Of a DNA stretch of 55,897 nucleotides, positions 44,189 to 52,403 are shown piece after piece; the first letter of the stretch is position 1, and every line of letters starts with the position of its first letter. Under the pieces are notes generated by a model that did no database searches, was not told the DNA's origin, and was given only the letters and a program-made list of their open reading frames with translations. The position numbers were made by a program, and so were the translations under genes. Source of the DNA: Geodermatophilus tzadiensis (GTDB taxonomy: Bacteria > Actinomycetota > Actinomycetes > Mycobacteriales > Geodermatophilaceae); assembly GCF_003002915.1 (NCBI RefSeq), contig NZ_PVTG01000025.1, positions 1 through 55,897 on the forward strand, written 5' to 3'.

Positions 44189-44770
44189 ATGCGGATCGCC
44201 GTCTTCACCGGCAGCCGGCCCGGCCCCGAGTCGCACCGGCAGGCCGTCGCCGCCCTGGGCACCGGGCTGGCCGAGGCCGGCGTCGGGGTGGTCTACGGGG
44301 GCGGGCACGTCGGGCTGATGGGCACCGTCGCCGACGCCGCCCTCGCCGCCGGCGGCGAGGTGGTCGGGGTGATCCCGCAGCACCTGGTCGACGACGAGCT
44401 GGCCCACCCCGGGCTGCCCCGGCTGGAGGTCGTGCCCTCCATGCACGAGCGCAAGGCCCGCATGACTGAGCTCGCCGACGCCTTCGTCGCCCTCCCCGGC
44501 GCCGCCGGCACCCTCGAAGAGCTCTTCGAGGCCTGGACCTGGGGGATGCTCGGCCTGCACGCCAAGCCGGTGGCGCTGCTCGACGTCGACGGGTTCTGGC
44601 AGCCGCTGCTGGCCCAGCTGGGCCGGATGGCCGACGACGGCTACCTCGAGCGGCGCCGCCTGGACGCGCTCGGCGTGGTCCGCGACGCCGGCGAGCTCCT
44701 GGCGTTCGTCGCCGGCTACGAGCACCCGCCGCGCAAGTGGGCCGACGGCAGGCCGCCGCCGCGCGCCTGA
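44189..44770 (+). CDS. LOG-family protein (TIGR00730; putative lysine-decarboxylase-like / cytokinin phosphoribohydrolase)
   Basis: 193 residues: MRIAVFTGSRPGPE, GVVYGGGHVGLMGTVADAAL, the nucleotide motif PSMHERKARMTELADAFVALPGAAGTLEELFEAWTWG (PGGxGTxxE appears as PGAAGTLEE) and KPVALLDVDGFW. LOG enzymes remove ribose 5-phosphate from nucleotide monophosphates. ATG 44189 lies 6 nt after TACGGT (44177-44182). Two hairpin repeats follow its stop. Confidence 0.88.
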   Translation: MRIAVFTGSRPGPESHRQAVAALGTGLAEAGVGVVYGGGHVGLMGTVADAALAAGGEVVGVIPQHLVDDELAHPGLPRLEVVPSMHERKARMTELADAFVALPGAAGTLEELFEAWTWGMLGLHAKPVALLDVDGFWQPLLAQLGRMADDGYLERRRLDALGVVRDAGELLAFVAGYEHPPRKWADGRPPPRA

Positions 44771-44786
44771 CCCCCGGCCGGCACGG

Positions 44787-44820
44787 TCGTGCTCTGCCCC
44801 CACTCGGGGGCAGAGCACGA
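44787..44820. repeat. Hairpin repeat, copy 2
   Basis: TCGTGCTCTGCCCCC / GGGGGCAGAGCACGA, a perfect 15-bp stem with a 4-nt loop (ACTC), 16 bp after the LOG gene stop. It shares the TCGTGCTCTGCCC arm with the copy at 36576-36614. Probably works as a strong terminator. Confidence 0.75.
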
Positions 44821-44849
44821 AGGAGGGCGGGACCGGTCCCCCGCCGCCG

Positions 44850-44885
44850 GTCGTGCTCTGGTCCGCACCGGGGGCAGAGCACGAC
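44850..44885. repeat. Hairpin repeat, copy 3
   Basis: GTCGTGCTCTG / CAGAGCACGAC, an 11-bp perfect stem with a 14-nt loop. It stands 29 bp after copy 2 and ends 46 bp before the TAGCGT promoter box of the next gene. Confidence 0.7.
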
Positions 44886-44931
44886 GTGTCCGCGACCGGG
44901 ACCCCGGCTGGCCGTCGGCGCGGGGGCTGCC

Positions 44932-44937
44932 TAGCGT
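44932..44937 (+). promoter_or_regulatory. -10 box (TAGCGT) of the flavoprotein gene
   Basis: The box ends 7 nt before GTG 44945; this sets the start well inside a longer open frame. Confidence 0.5.
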
Positions 44938-44944
44938 CGCGGGC

Positions 44945-46054
44945 GTGGAGCGCTGGGAGGTCGTGGTCGTCGGCGGCGGCCCGGCGGGGGCGGCCGCGGC
45001 GCTGTCGGCGCTGGGCACCGGCGCGTCGGTGCTCGTGCTCGACCGGGCCGACTTCCCGCGCGACAAGGTCTGCGGCGACGCGATCGCCGCCGAGGCGCTC
45101 GACGTGCTGGCCGGTCTCGGGGTCGACGTCGCGGCCCTCACCGCCGGCTCCCCGCCGGTGCCGCGGCTGTCGCTGCGCTCCCCCGGCGGGGCCGCGGTGG
45201 AGCGGGACACGCAGCGGCCCTCGTGGGTGGTGCCGCGCGAGATCTTCGACGCCCGGCTGCTGGCCACCGCCCTCGACCGCGGGGCGGTGCTGCGCCGCCA
45301 CACCGTCCGCACGGTCACGCCCGGGCCCGACGGGGTGGACGTCGACGGCGTGCTGACCGCCGGGGTGCTGGTGGGCGCCGACGGCGCGGAGTCCGTCGTC
45401 CGCCGGGCCGTGGGCCTGCCGCGCAACCGTGACGACCGGATGGCCGTGGCCCTGCGCGGCTACGCCCCGGAGCCGCCCGGGCAGGCCGGCACGCAGGTGC
45501 TGGTCACCACCGAGCAGCGCTGGCCGGCCTACGCGTGGTCCTTCCCGCTGGGCGACGGGCGGGCCAACGTGGGCTACGGCGAGCTGGTGTCCGGCGGCGC
45601 CACCCGGGCCGCGCTGGTCGAGGGCCTGCACCGGCTGCTGCCCGGGGTCGAGCCCGAGGGGCTCCGGGCGCACCGGCTGCCGCTGTCCACCGGCCGGCCG
45701 CGCCAGCCCGACGGGCGGGTGCTGCTCGCCGGCGACGCCGCCTCGCTGGTCAACCCGATGACCGGCGAGGGCATCTTCTACGCCGTCCTCTCCGGCGTGC
45801 TCGCCGGGCGGGCCGCGGCCGCCGGCGCCGGCGCCGGCGCGGTGCACCGGCGGGCGCTGCGGCGGCGGCTGGGCGCCCACCACCGGTCGGCGTCCGCGGC
45901 GTCGCTGGTCAGCCGCTGGCCGGTGGTGATGGACGCCGCCTTCCGCGCCGCCGCGGCCGACCAGCGGGTGTTCGACGACGTCGTCGCCCTCGGCCTGGTC
46001 GACGGCCGGCTCACCGCGCGCACCCTGCTGGCCGCCGCACGCTCGCTGCGCTGA
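44945..46054 (+). CDS. Geranylgeranyl-reductase-family FAD-dependent oxidoreductase
   Basis: 369 residues. FAD-binding GGGPAGAAAALSALG with downstream VLVLDRADFPRDKVCGDAIAAEALDVL (the DKxCGD motif of the GGR family), GADGAESVVRR and the second FAD motif VLLAGDAASLVNPMTGEGIFYAVLSG. Relatives include MenJ, which saturates an isoprene unit of menaquinone, and archaeal-type GGR. The presence of menB 2 kb away makes a quinone-chain role attractive but unproven. Convergent with the GGDEF-EAL gene, 22 bp apart. Confidence 0.87.
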   Translation: MERWEVVVVGGGPAGAAAALSALGTGASVLVLDRADFPRDKVCGDAIAAEALDVLAGLGVDVAALTAGSPPVPRLSLRSPGGAAVERDTQRPSWVVPREIFDARLLATALDRGAVLRRHTVRTVTPGPDGVDVDGVLTAGVLVGADGAESVVRRAVGLPRNRDDRMAVALRGYAPEPPGQAGTQVLVTTEQRWPAYAWSFPLGDGRANVGYGELVSGGATRAALVEGLHRLLPGVEPEGLRAHRLPLSTGRPRQPDGRVLLAGDAASLVNPMTGEGIFYAVLSGVLAGRAAAAGAGAGAVHRRALRRRLGAHHRSASAASLVSRWPVVMDAAFRAAAADQRVFDDVVALGLVDGRLTARTLLAAARSLR

Positions 46055-46076
46055 CCCGCGCGCCGGCGCCCCGGGG

Positions 46077-48590
46077 TCAGCGGGCCGCGGCGCGGAGGGC
46101 GGTGCGCACCCGCGCGGCCAGCTCGGCCGGGCAGCCGGTGTCGGGCAGGCAGTCGTCGGCCCCCGCGGTGAGCAGCCGCGCGCGGGTGAGGCGGTCGGCC
46201 GACGCGCAGACGACCACCAGCACGGCCTCCCGGAGCCACGGGGAGGACCGCAGCTCCGCGACCCGGGCGAGGGCCGCCTCGCCGTCGTCGGCCACCAGCA
46301 GCACACCCTCCGCCGCGCCCGACTCGACCGGCTCGAGGCCGGCCCGCAGCAGCGCACCCGGCACCGCCGGGTCGAGCCGGCCACCGGCGGGGACGAGCAG
46401 GACGGTGGGCCGGCACGGCCGTCCCGCCGCGCGGGCGGCGGCCCGGACGGCGTCGTCGGCCGCCGCCACCGCGGCCGGCAGCTCGTCCGTCGGCACCGGC
46501 CGCGCCAGGTGGTGGCCCTGCAGGTGGTCGCAGCCCAGCTGCAGCAGCCGGGCCGCCTGCACCGGCGTCTCCACGCCCTCGGCGGTCACGTCGAGGCCGA
46601 GGTTGTGCGCCATGACGACCATCGAGGTGAGGATCGGCAGCGGCTCGTCGCCGCGGACCACCTGCTGCACGAACGCCCGGTCGATCTTCACGCTGTCCAC
46701 CGGCAGCTCCTGCAGCCGGCCGAGCGAGGAGTAGCCGGTGCCGAAGTCGTCGATGGCCACCCGGACGCCGGCCGCGCGCAGCTCGTCGAGCTGGGCGACC
46801 ACCCGCGGCCCCGCCTCGAGGAACACCGACTCGGTGACCTCGAGGACCAGCTGGGTGGGGCGGGTGCCGGTGTCGGAGAGGATCGCCAGGACGGCCGTCG
46901 CGACGTCGGGCTCGCGCAGCTGCACCGGGGAGACGTTGACCGCCACCGACCGGCGCGGGTCGGCGGCCAGCCAGGCGCCCAGCTCCCGGCAGGCGGTGCG
47001 CAGGACCTGCTGGCCGAGGGTGCGCACCAGGCCGCTGCGCTCGGCGACGGGCAGGAACTCCGCGGGGTGCGCCAGGCCCGAGGCCCGCGGCCAGCGCACG
47101 AGGGCCTCCACGCGCAGCGTCTCCCGCCGGCGCAGGTCGACCATCGGCTGCACGTGGACGACGAGCCCGTCGCGCTCGATCACCTCGCGCAGCCCGTCCT
47201 CGACGTCGGCGCGGGCCAGCACGGCCACCGACATGCGGGGGTCGAACACCTCGTGCCGGCCCTTGCCACCGCGCTTGGCGGCGTACATCGCGATGTCGGC
47301 CCGCTGCAGCAGCACGTCGGCGGCCACCTGCTCGTCGCGGCCGACCCGGGCCAGGCCGATGCTCGCCGTCGGCACCAGCTGCCGGGCGCCCAGCCGCACC
47401 GGCGCGTCGAGCACCGCGGTGACCCGCTCGGCCACCCGCTCGCCGTGGTCGCCGTCCCGCAGGACGACGGCGAACTCGTCGCCGCCCAGCCGGGCCACGG
47501 TGTCCCCGGGCCGGGTGCACCGCGTCAGCCGGCCGGCGACCTCGACCAGCAGCTGGTCGCCGACGTGGTGGCCGAGGACGTCGTTGACGTCCTTGAAGTC
47601 GTCGAGGTCGAGCAGCAGCACGCTGACCCCGCCCTCGTGGCGTGCCGCCAGCGCGGCCCGCAGCCGGTCGTGGAACAGCGCCCGGTTGGCCAGCCCGGTC
47701 AGCGGGTCGGTGAAGGCCAGCCGGCGCAGCTGCCCGGCCTGCTCGGTGAGCTCCTCGGCGGCGCGGGCCACGGACAGCTCGGCGGTCTTGCGCTCGGTGA
47801 TCTCGGTGGCGGTGCCGTGGATGCGCACCTCGGCGCCGTCGTCGTCCCGGTCGACGGCGGCCCGGCAGCTCACCCAGCCCACCGACCCGTCGGCCCGCAG
47901 CACCCGGTGCTCGAGGGCGTAGTCCTGCCGGCCGGCGCGGACGTCGGCGAGCATCTGCAGCACCTGGGTGCGGTCGTCGGGGTGGATGCGGGCGAGGTAG
48001 CCGTCGACGGTCGGCACCAGCCCGGCGGGCGGGATGCCGAAGATGCGGAACATCTCGTCGGACCAAACGAGCGTGTCGGCCCGGACGTCCCAGTCCCACC
48101 GGCCCAGCCGGGCCACCCGCTGCGCCTCGAGCAGCCGGCGCTCGCTCTCCTGCAGGCGCGCCTCGATGGCCACGCGCTCGGTGACGTCCTGCGCGGTGCC
48201 CACCAGCAGCAGCGGGGCCCCCTGGGCGTCCCGGGTGACCGAGCCCCGCGCCCGCACCCAGATGACCTCCCCGTCCCCGGTGACCACGCGGTGGTCGACG
48301 TCGAAGACCCCGCCGGCGGCGAGCGCCGCGCCGATGGCGTGCCGGGCGCGGTCCCGGTCCTCGGGGTGGACCATCTCCAGGCAGGCCTCGAAGCTCGGCG
48401 TCACCGTCGCCGGGTCCAGCCGGAACACGCGGAACAGCTCGTCGGAGAAGGTCACCGCGTCGGAGACGACGTCCCACTCCCAGCTGCCCATGGCCGCCAG
48501 CCGCTGCGCCTCGGCCAGCCAGCGCCGGCTGCGCTCCAGCGCGGCCGCGGTGTGCGCGTGGTCGGTGGCCACCGGGACGCCGTCGTCCAT
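46077..48590 (-). CDS. PAS-PAS-GGDEF-EAL protein with receiver-like C-terminus (c-di-GMP turnover)
   Basis: 837 residues: PAS1 (about 30-140, MGSWEWDVVSDAVTFSDELFRVF), PAS2 (about 160-275, LGRWDWDVRADTLVWSDEMFRIF), GGDEF (about 295-455) and EAL (about 470-715), then a receiver-like domain (about 735-837). The cyclase site is intact (RLGGDEFAVVL, 367-377), with an RPGD inhibitory site 5 residues before it. The EAL site is intact too (EALVRW, DDFGTGYSSL, KIDRAFV, AEGVET). It can therefore make or break c-di-GMP, the ligand of the PilZ synthase at 21.3 kb. The last domain lacks an obvious phosphorylated-Asp motif. Purine-rich GGGGGG precedes ATG 48590. Confidence 0.9.
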   Translation of the reverse strand: MDDGVPVATDHAHTAAALERSRRWLAEAQRLAAMGSWEWDVVSDAVTFSDELFRVFRLDPATVTPSFEACLEMVHPEDRDRARHAIGAALAAGGVFDVDHRVVTGDGEVIWVRARGSVTRDAQGAPLLLVGTAQDVTERVAIEARLQESERRLLEAQRVARLGRWDWDVRADTLVWSDEMFRIFGIPPAGLVPTVDGYLARIHPDDRTQVLQMLADVRAGRQDYALEHRVLRADGSVGWVSCRAAVDRDDDGAEVRIHGTATEITERKTAELSVARAAEELTEQAGQLRRLAFTDPLTGLANRALFHDRLRAALAARHEGGVSVLLLDLDDFKDVNDVLGHHVGDQLLVEVAGRLTRCTRPGDTVARLGGDEFAVVLRDGDHGERVAERVTAVLDAPVRLGARQLVPTASIGLARVGRDEQVAADVLLQRADIAMYAAKRGGKGRHEVFDPRMSVAVLARADVEDGLREVIERDGLVVHVQPMVDLRRRETLRVEALVRWPRASGLAHPAEFLPVAERSGLVRTLGQQVLRTACRELGAWLAADPRRSVAVNVSPVQLREPDVATAVLAILSDTGTRPTQLVLEVTESVFLEAGPRVVAQLDELRAAGVRVAIDDFGTGYSSLGRLQELPVDSVKIDRAFVQQVVRGDEPLPILTSMVVMAHNLGLDVTAEGVETPVQAARLLQLGCDHLQGHHLARPVPTDELPAAVAAADDAVRAAARAAGRPCRPTVLLVPAGGRLDPAVPGALLRAGLEPVESGAAEGVLLVADDGEAALARVAELRSSPWLREAVLVVVCASADRLTRARLLTAGADDCLPDTGCPAELAARVRTALRAAAR

Positions 48591-48720
48591 GAGCCCCCCC
48601 TGTCGACACCCCTGTTCGGGCGGACGACACGGTAGGGCAGCGGGGGCCCGCCGTCGCGCTCCGCCGGCGCGGCGGGCGCGGCCCCGCGCGAGCCACCCGG
48701 GACGCGCCGCTGACCACGAG

Positions 48721-48776
48721 CGGAGGGCGTGGGATCCGAACCCACGACGGGTGTGACCCCATGGCGGTTCTCGAGC
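48721..48776 (-). other. 3' half of tRNA-Ser(CGA): probable attachment-site remnant
   Basis: Reading the minus strand, anticodon loop CTCGAGA (48775-48769, anticodon CGA) is followed by the stem's 3' strand, a class II variable arm (GGGT-CAC-ACCC), a perfect T arm (GTGGG-TTCGGAT-CCCAC) and acceptor 3' strand GCCCTCCG. Upstream of the loop the sequence does not pair as an anticodon stem, and no GGAGGGC acceptor or D arm occurs within 200 bp. The gene is thus cut exactly in the anticodon loop, a favoured crossover site of tyrosine integrases. The island side would be to the right. Confidence 0.72.
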
Positions 48777-49299
48777 CTGGTACCGGCGACTCCCGAACCG
48801 ACACCGGTGCCGTCGTGCACGCCGTCCGAGCGGTGACCGGCGCCCACCAGCCCCTTGCGGTCGATCCCGGCGCGGGAGCCGATCTCCACGGAGGTGCCGC
48901 AGTAGGCGTGGTCGCCGCCCACGGTGCGGGCTCCTGGGTGACAGTGGTGCTCGGCGTCGCACGAGCAGCTGCTCACCGCGCGGTCCCGCACCTGAGGCAC
49001 GTCCTGGACGGGTCATGCCCCGGGCCGGCACCGCCCGGGCGGGCGCGCCGTCTCGCAACCGCGGTTTCCGAGGCTGCCGTGCCGGCGTCGGCGGCATCCG
49101 TACAGGTGCCGGGGATCCACTCCGTCCCCGTGCCGGACCCGGCACGAGGTGCCTCCTCGCCCCGCCGCGGCCGCTCGTCCCGGCCACATCGGCTCGTGCG
49201 GCTCGGGTCGGCCGCCGGCCGCGGTCGGGCCCGCAGCCGGCGTCCCTGGGAACGGAGCCGTCGGGACAGGGCGGCGGCTCGGCCCTCGGTGCGCTGTGC
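48777..49299. other. Gap between the tRNA remnant and efeO
   Basis: About 520 bp. Open frames exist but none resembles a protein or shows normal codon bias. It is the first segment on the presumed island side of the tRNA scar. No integrase, CRISPR or repeat seen. Confidence 0.35.
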
Positions 49300-49318
49300 T
49301 TAGGTGAGCCTTACCTGT
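49300..49318 (+). promoter_or_regulatory. Iron box (IdeR/DtxR-type) upstream of efeO
   Basis: TTAGGTGAGCCTTACCTGT closely matches the IdeR/DtxR consensus TTAGGTTAGCCTAACCTAA, an imperfect palindrome. It ends 16 nt before the efeO ATG, where it would overlap the promoter and repress the operon in iron-replete cells. Confidence 0.75.
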
Positions 49319-49334
49319 CTGTGAAGGGGTGTCC

Positions 49335-50213
49335 ATGCGCCGGTCGGCAGTCCTGCTCTCCGCTTCCCTGCTCACCCTCCCCGGGTGTGCCGGCTCTGTG
49401 GACGGCGCCGGTCCGGCTGGCTCCTCGGCATCGGACGGCTCGTCCGCCGCCACCGTCAGCCCCGAGGTCGCCACCGCTGTCGACGCGGGGGTGGTCTCCT
49501 ACCGGGAGTACGTGCTGGAGCAGGCCCGGCAGACCCGGGAGGCCAGCGCGGTGTTCACCGACGCCGTGCGCGCCGGTGAGCTCGAGGCCGCCCGTGCGGC
49601 CTACGCGCCCAGCCGGGTGGGCTGGGAGCGCATCGAGCCGGTGGCCGGCCTCGTAGAGGAGCTCGACGGCAAGCTCGACGCGCGCGTCGACGACTTCGAG
49701 GGTGTCGAGGATCCCGACTTCACCGGCTGGCACCGGCTGGAGTTCCTGCTGTTCGAGCGCGGCACGACCGAGGGCGGCGCGCCTCTCGCCGACCAGCTCG
49801 ACGCGGATCTGGCGACGCTGGAACGCGAGCTCGCCGAGGTCGACATCACCGCCCTCGACGTGGCCACCGGCGCGACCGAGTTGGTGGAGGAGGTGTCCCG
49901 GGGCAAGATCACCGGCGAGGAGGACCGGTACGCCCACACCGACCTGTGGGACTTCGCGGCCAACATCGAGGGAGCGGTGGCCGCGGTGGAGCGGCTGCGC
50001 CCGGCACTGGAGGCCCAGGACCCGCAGCTGCTCGCCGACGTGGAGGCCGGCCTGGCCGAGGTGCAGGCGGGCCTGGGACCGTACGCGCTGCCCGAGGGCG
50101 GCTACGCCTCCTACGAGACGTTGACCGAGCAGGATCGTCGGCGGCTGTCGGCGCAGCTGGCGGCCCTGGCCGAGGACCTGTCCCGTGTGCCCGGGGCGCT
50201 GGGGTTGGAGTGA
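49335..50213 (+). CDS. efeO: EfeO-like imelysin/M75 lipoprotein of iron uptake
   Basis: About 292 residues: lipoprotein signal SASLLTLPGC, then an imelysin (peptidase_M75) domain with the conserved GWHRLEFLLFE (HxxE metal motif) and YAHTDLWDFAANIEGA. It corresponds to the C-terminal M75 part of EfeO; the cupredoxin domain of enterobacterial EfeO is absent. It binds iron at the cell surface for uptake. AAGGGG lies 6 nt before ATG 49335. The gene is coupled to efeB through a GTGA overlap. The permease EfeU is not in this window. Confidence 0.87.
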   Translation: MRRSAVLLSASLLTLPGCAGSVDGAGPAGSSASDGSSAATVSPEVATAVDAGVVSYREYVLEQARQTREASAVFTDAVRAGELEAARAAYAPSRVGWERIEPVAGLVEELDGKLDARVDDFEGVEDPDFTGWHRLEFLLFERGTTEGGAPLADQLDADLATLERELAEVDITALDVATGATELVEEVSRGKITGEEDRYAHTDLWDFAANIEGAVAAVERLRPALEAQDPQLLADVEAGLAEVQAGLGPYALPEGGYASYETLTEQDRRRLSAQLAALAEDLSRVPGALGLE

Positions 50214-51430
50214 GCCCGCAGCTCAGCCGCCGCGCGCTGCTCGCGGGTGCCGCGGCCACCGGGGTGACCGGCGCGCTGGGCCTGACCGGGTGCACCCGCG
50301 GGCAGGACCACTCGGCCGCCGAGCGCGCCCGCGGGTTCGCCGGCACCCAGCAGGTGGGCGTGGCCGAGCCGGTGTCGGCGTTCGGGTTGATGGCCGCCTT
50401 CGACGTCGTCGGCTCCGACCGGGCGGCCCTGGCGAGTGCGTTGCAGGCGTTGACCGCCGAGACCCGGCGGCTGGTCGACGGCGTGCCGGCCGAGCAGCGA
50501 GATCCCCGCTTGCCGCCGGCCGACACCGGAGTGGTGACCGCCGACCGGCGGCCGCGGGTGACGGTGTCGGTCGGGGCATCGCTGTTCGACGACCGCTTCG
50601 GGCTGGCCGACCGGCGGCCGGCCGAGCTGGTGCCCATGCCCTTCCTGGCCAACGACCGGCTGGATGCGGCGCGCACCCACGGGGACCTGCTGCTCACCGT
50701 GTCGGCCGACGCGCCGGACGCATGCCTGCACGCCCTGCGCCAGGTCATGCGGGTCACCCGGGCCGACCTGACCGTGCGCTGGGTGCTCGACGGCTACAAC
50801 CGGGCCGATGCCGTGCACACGCCGGGCCGCACCGACAACCGCAACCTGCTCGGCTTCAAGGACGGCACGGCCAACCTCGACCCGACCGACGGCGAGGTCA
50901 TGGACCGTTCCGTGTGGGTGGGCGCCGACCGCAACGGCGGAACCGAGCCGGCGTGGACGGTGGGCGGCACCTACCAGGTCGTCCGGGTCATCCGCATGTT
51001 CGTCGAGCAGTGGGACCGGGCCAGCCTGGCCGAGCAGGAGCGGATCATCGGCCGGCGCAAGGCCTCCGGCGCACCACTGGACGGACGGCGCGAGGAGGAT
51101 GATCCGCAGTTCGCCGCTGACCCCGACGGTGCAGTCACTCCGCTGGACGCCCACATCCGACTGGCCCGCCCCCGCACGGCCGACACCGAGCACCAGCGGC
51201 TGCTGCGCCGCGGGTTCTCCTACTCCCGCGGCCACGACGCCGCCGGGCTGCTCGACCAGGGGCTGGCCTTCGTCAGCTTCTCGCAGACCCTGGCCACCTT
51301 CCTCGCCGTCACCGATCGGCTCCGCGGAGAGCCACTGGAGGAGTACGTGCTCCCCGAAGGAGGCGGGTTCTACTTCGTGCTGCCCGGCGTCACCGACGAC
51401 GGCTGGCTCGGCGAGCAGTTGCTCGCCTGA
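50210..51430 (+). CDS. efeB: EfeB-like DyP-type peroxidase, Tat-exported
   Basis: 406 residues. The N-terminus combines a twin-arginine signal and a lipobox-like cysteine (SRRALLAGAAATGVTGALGLTGC). DyP hallmarks: NLLGFKDGTANL (GxxDG with catalytic Asp), proximal-haem histidine region PLDAHIRLARP, and RRGFSYSRGHD. EfeB oxidises ferrous iron or works on haem at the cell surface, supplying EfeO. GTG 50210 overlaps the efeO stop. Confidence 0.92.
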   Translation: MSPQLSRRALLAGAAATGVTGALGLTGCTRGQDHSAAERARGFAGTQQVGVAEPVSAFGLMAAFDVVGSDRAALASALQALTAETRRLVDGVPAEQRDPRLPPADTGVVTADRRPRVTVSVGASLFDDRFGLADRRPAELVPMPFLANDRLDAARTHGDLLLTVSADAPDACLHALRQVMRVTRADLTVRWVLDGYNRADAVHTPGRTDNRNLLGFKDGTANLDPTDGEVMDRSVWVGADRNGGTEPAWTVGGTYQVVRVIRMFVEQWDRASLAEQERIIGRRKASGAPLDGRREEDDPQFAADPDGAVTPLDAHIRLARPRTADTEHQRLLRRGFSYSRGHDAAGLLDQGLAFVSFSQTLATFLAVTDRLRGEPLEEYVLPEGGGFYFVLPGVTDDGWLGEQLLA

Positions 51431-52104
51431 TCCGGCCCCACCGGCCGACGCTTCTCTCGGACGTGTCGGAGCACCACCACAGCGGCCCCGACGTCGTCGA
51501 GCGGGCTGCAGCACCGGGACGCGGCCGCCGTGCGCCAGCAGTCGGCCGACGTGGAGGCCGAGCAGGGTCGGGCCCGCCGTGAGCTGAAGGGCGATCGGGA
51601 TGACGCGCTCCCCGGAATCGCTGCCGGATCACGGCGATGGTCCACCAGCACGCGGCCGAGCGGCGGGATGCCGAGGTCGCGGTCCACCTCGGGCACCTCG
51701 CGGCGGGCACGACGCCGAACCGTACGGGCACGTAGCGGGCACGCGACCGGGTATCCGCACCTGGTACCCGGTCGACGGAGCCCACGGGTCAGCGCAGACC
51801 CGCAGGTCCGGAGCGGCTGGTACGCGAAACAGCAAAGGCCCAGGTCAGTGGGGGGATGAGGCCACCGTCTGTCCGGACACTCCACCGTCTCGGCCGGGAA
51901 CCTTCCACTGCCCATGAGGGATTCAAACGGACAGATCCGATGGCAGCGGGGCTAACACAGCAGGTCAGCGCGCCGTGCGGCATTTCAGGGCGGGCACGCC
52001 GACTGGGCTTCCATGACTGTGTCAATCGCAACGGCAGCCATCGCGGTGCACCCGAGCAAAATGCCTCTGAACTGGCAATAGATGCCTGCGCCGCCAGAGT
52101 GGAC
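51431..52104. other. Noncoding/decayed segment after efeB
   Basis: 674 bp without an intact gene. From 51470 to 51738 protein-like stretches shift between frames (VSEHHHSGPDVVERA; AVRQQSADVEAEQGRARREL; MVHQHAAERRDAEVAVHLGHL), which suggests a frameshifted remnant of an unknown gene. A 9-bp perfect inverted repeat GACCGGGTA/TACCCGGTC lies at 51745-51773 and may terminate efeB transcription. Base composition falls from here rightwards. Confidence 0.4.
51745..51773. terminator. Hairpin, possible terminator
   Basis: GACCGGGTA and TACCCGGTC separated by 11 nt, a perfect 9-bp stem about 315 bp after the efeB stop. Confidence 0.35.
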
Positions 52105-52257
52105 CTATCGCGGACTGTTCGCGACGTGAACCGTTCCGTCTGACAGAACGGTCAGGAAGCGATAGTCGCCCCCGACCATCTTCATCGCCTCTGCCCAGGC
52201 TCGCGGTTCGGGGCGGCGGCTCACGACGGAAGACGGCTGAGACTTCGAGGGCGGCAC
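52105..52257 (-). CDS. Small hypothetical protein (about 50 aa)
   Basis: The C-terminal part, RAWAEAMKMVGGDYRFLTVLSDGTVHVANSPR, looks like a folded alpha-beta-beta unit seen in small actinobacterial proteins. GTG 52257 is chosen because a TAGGGT box lies 7 nt upstream (52265-52270); TTG 52305 would give 66 residues. It ends with TAG. Function unknown. Confidence 0.5.
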   Translation of the reverse strand: MPPSKSQPSSVVSRRPEPRAWAEAMKMVGGDYRFLTVLSDGTVHVANSPR

Positions 52258-52389
52258 GGCCACCACCCTAGGCTGCGAGCGTCGGGCCTCAGAATCCTTG
52301 AGCAACCTGCCGACGCGGCCCCGGCCTCTGAGGCCCCAAGAAACGTGGCCCGTCGTGAGGCGTATCGGCTTGAAGGCGAATCGAGTCGC

Positions 52390-52395
52390 TAGCGT
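52390..52395 (+). promoter_or_regulatory. -10 box (TAGCGT) of the 52404 membrane-protein gene
   Basis: The box ends 8 nt before ATG 52404, again close to leaderless spacing. Confidence 0.45.
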
Positions 52396-52403
52396 CCTAG
52401 GAC

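Noticed and set aside
48721..48840. tRNA-Sec gene to go with the UAG selenoprotein
   Set aside because: The T arm and variable arm are class II, but the anticodon loop reads CGA (Ser), no CUA anticodon is present, and the 5' half of the tRNA is missing.
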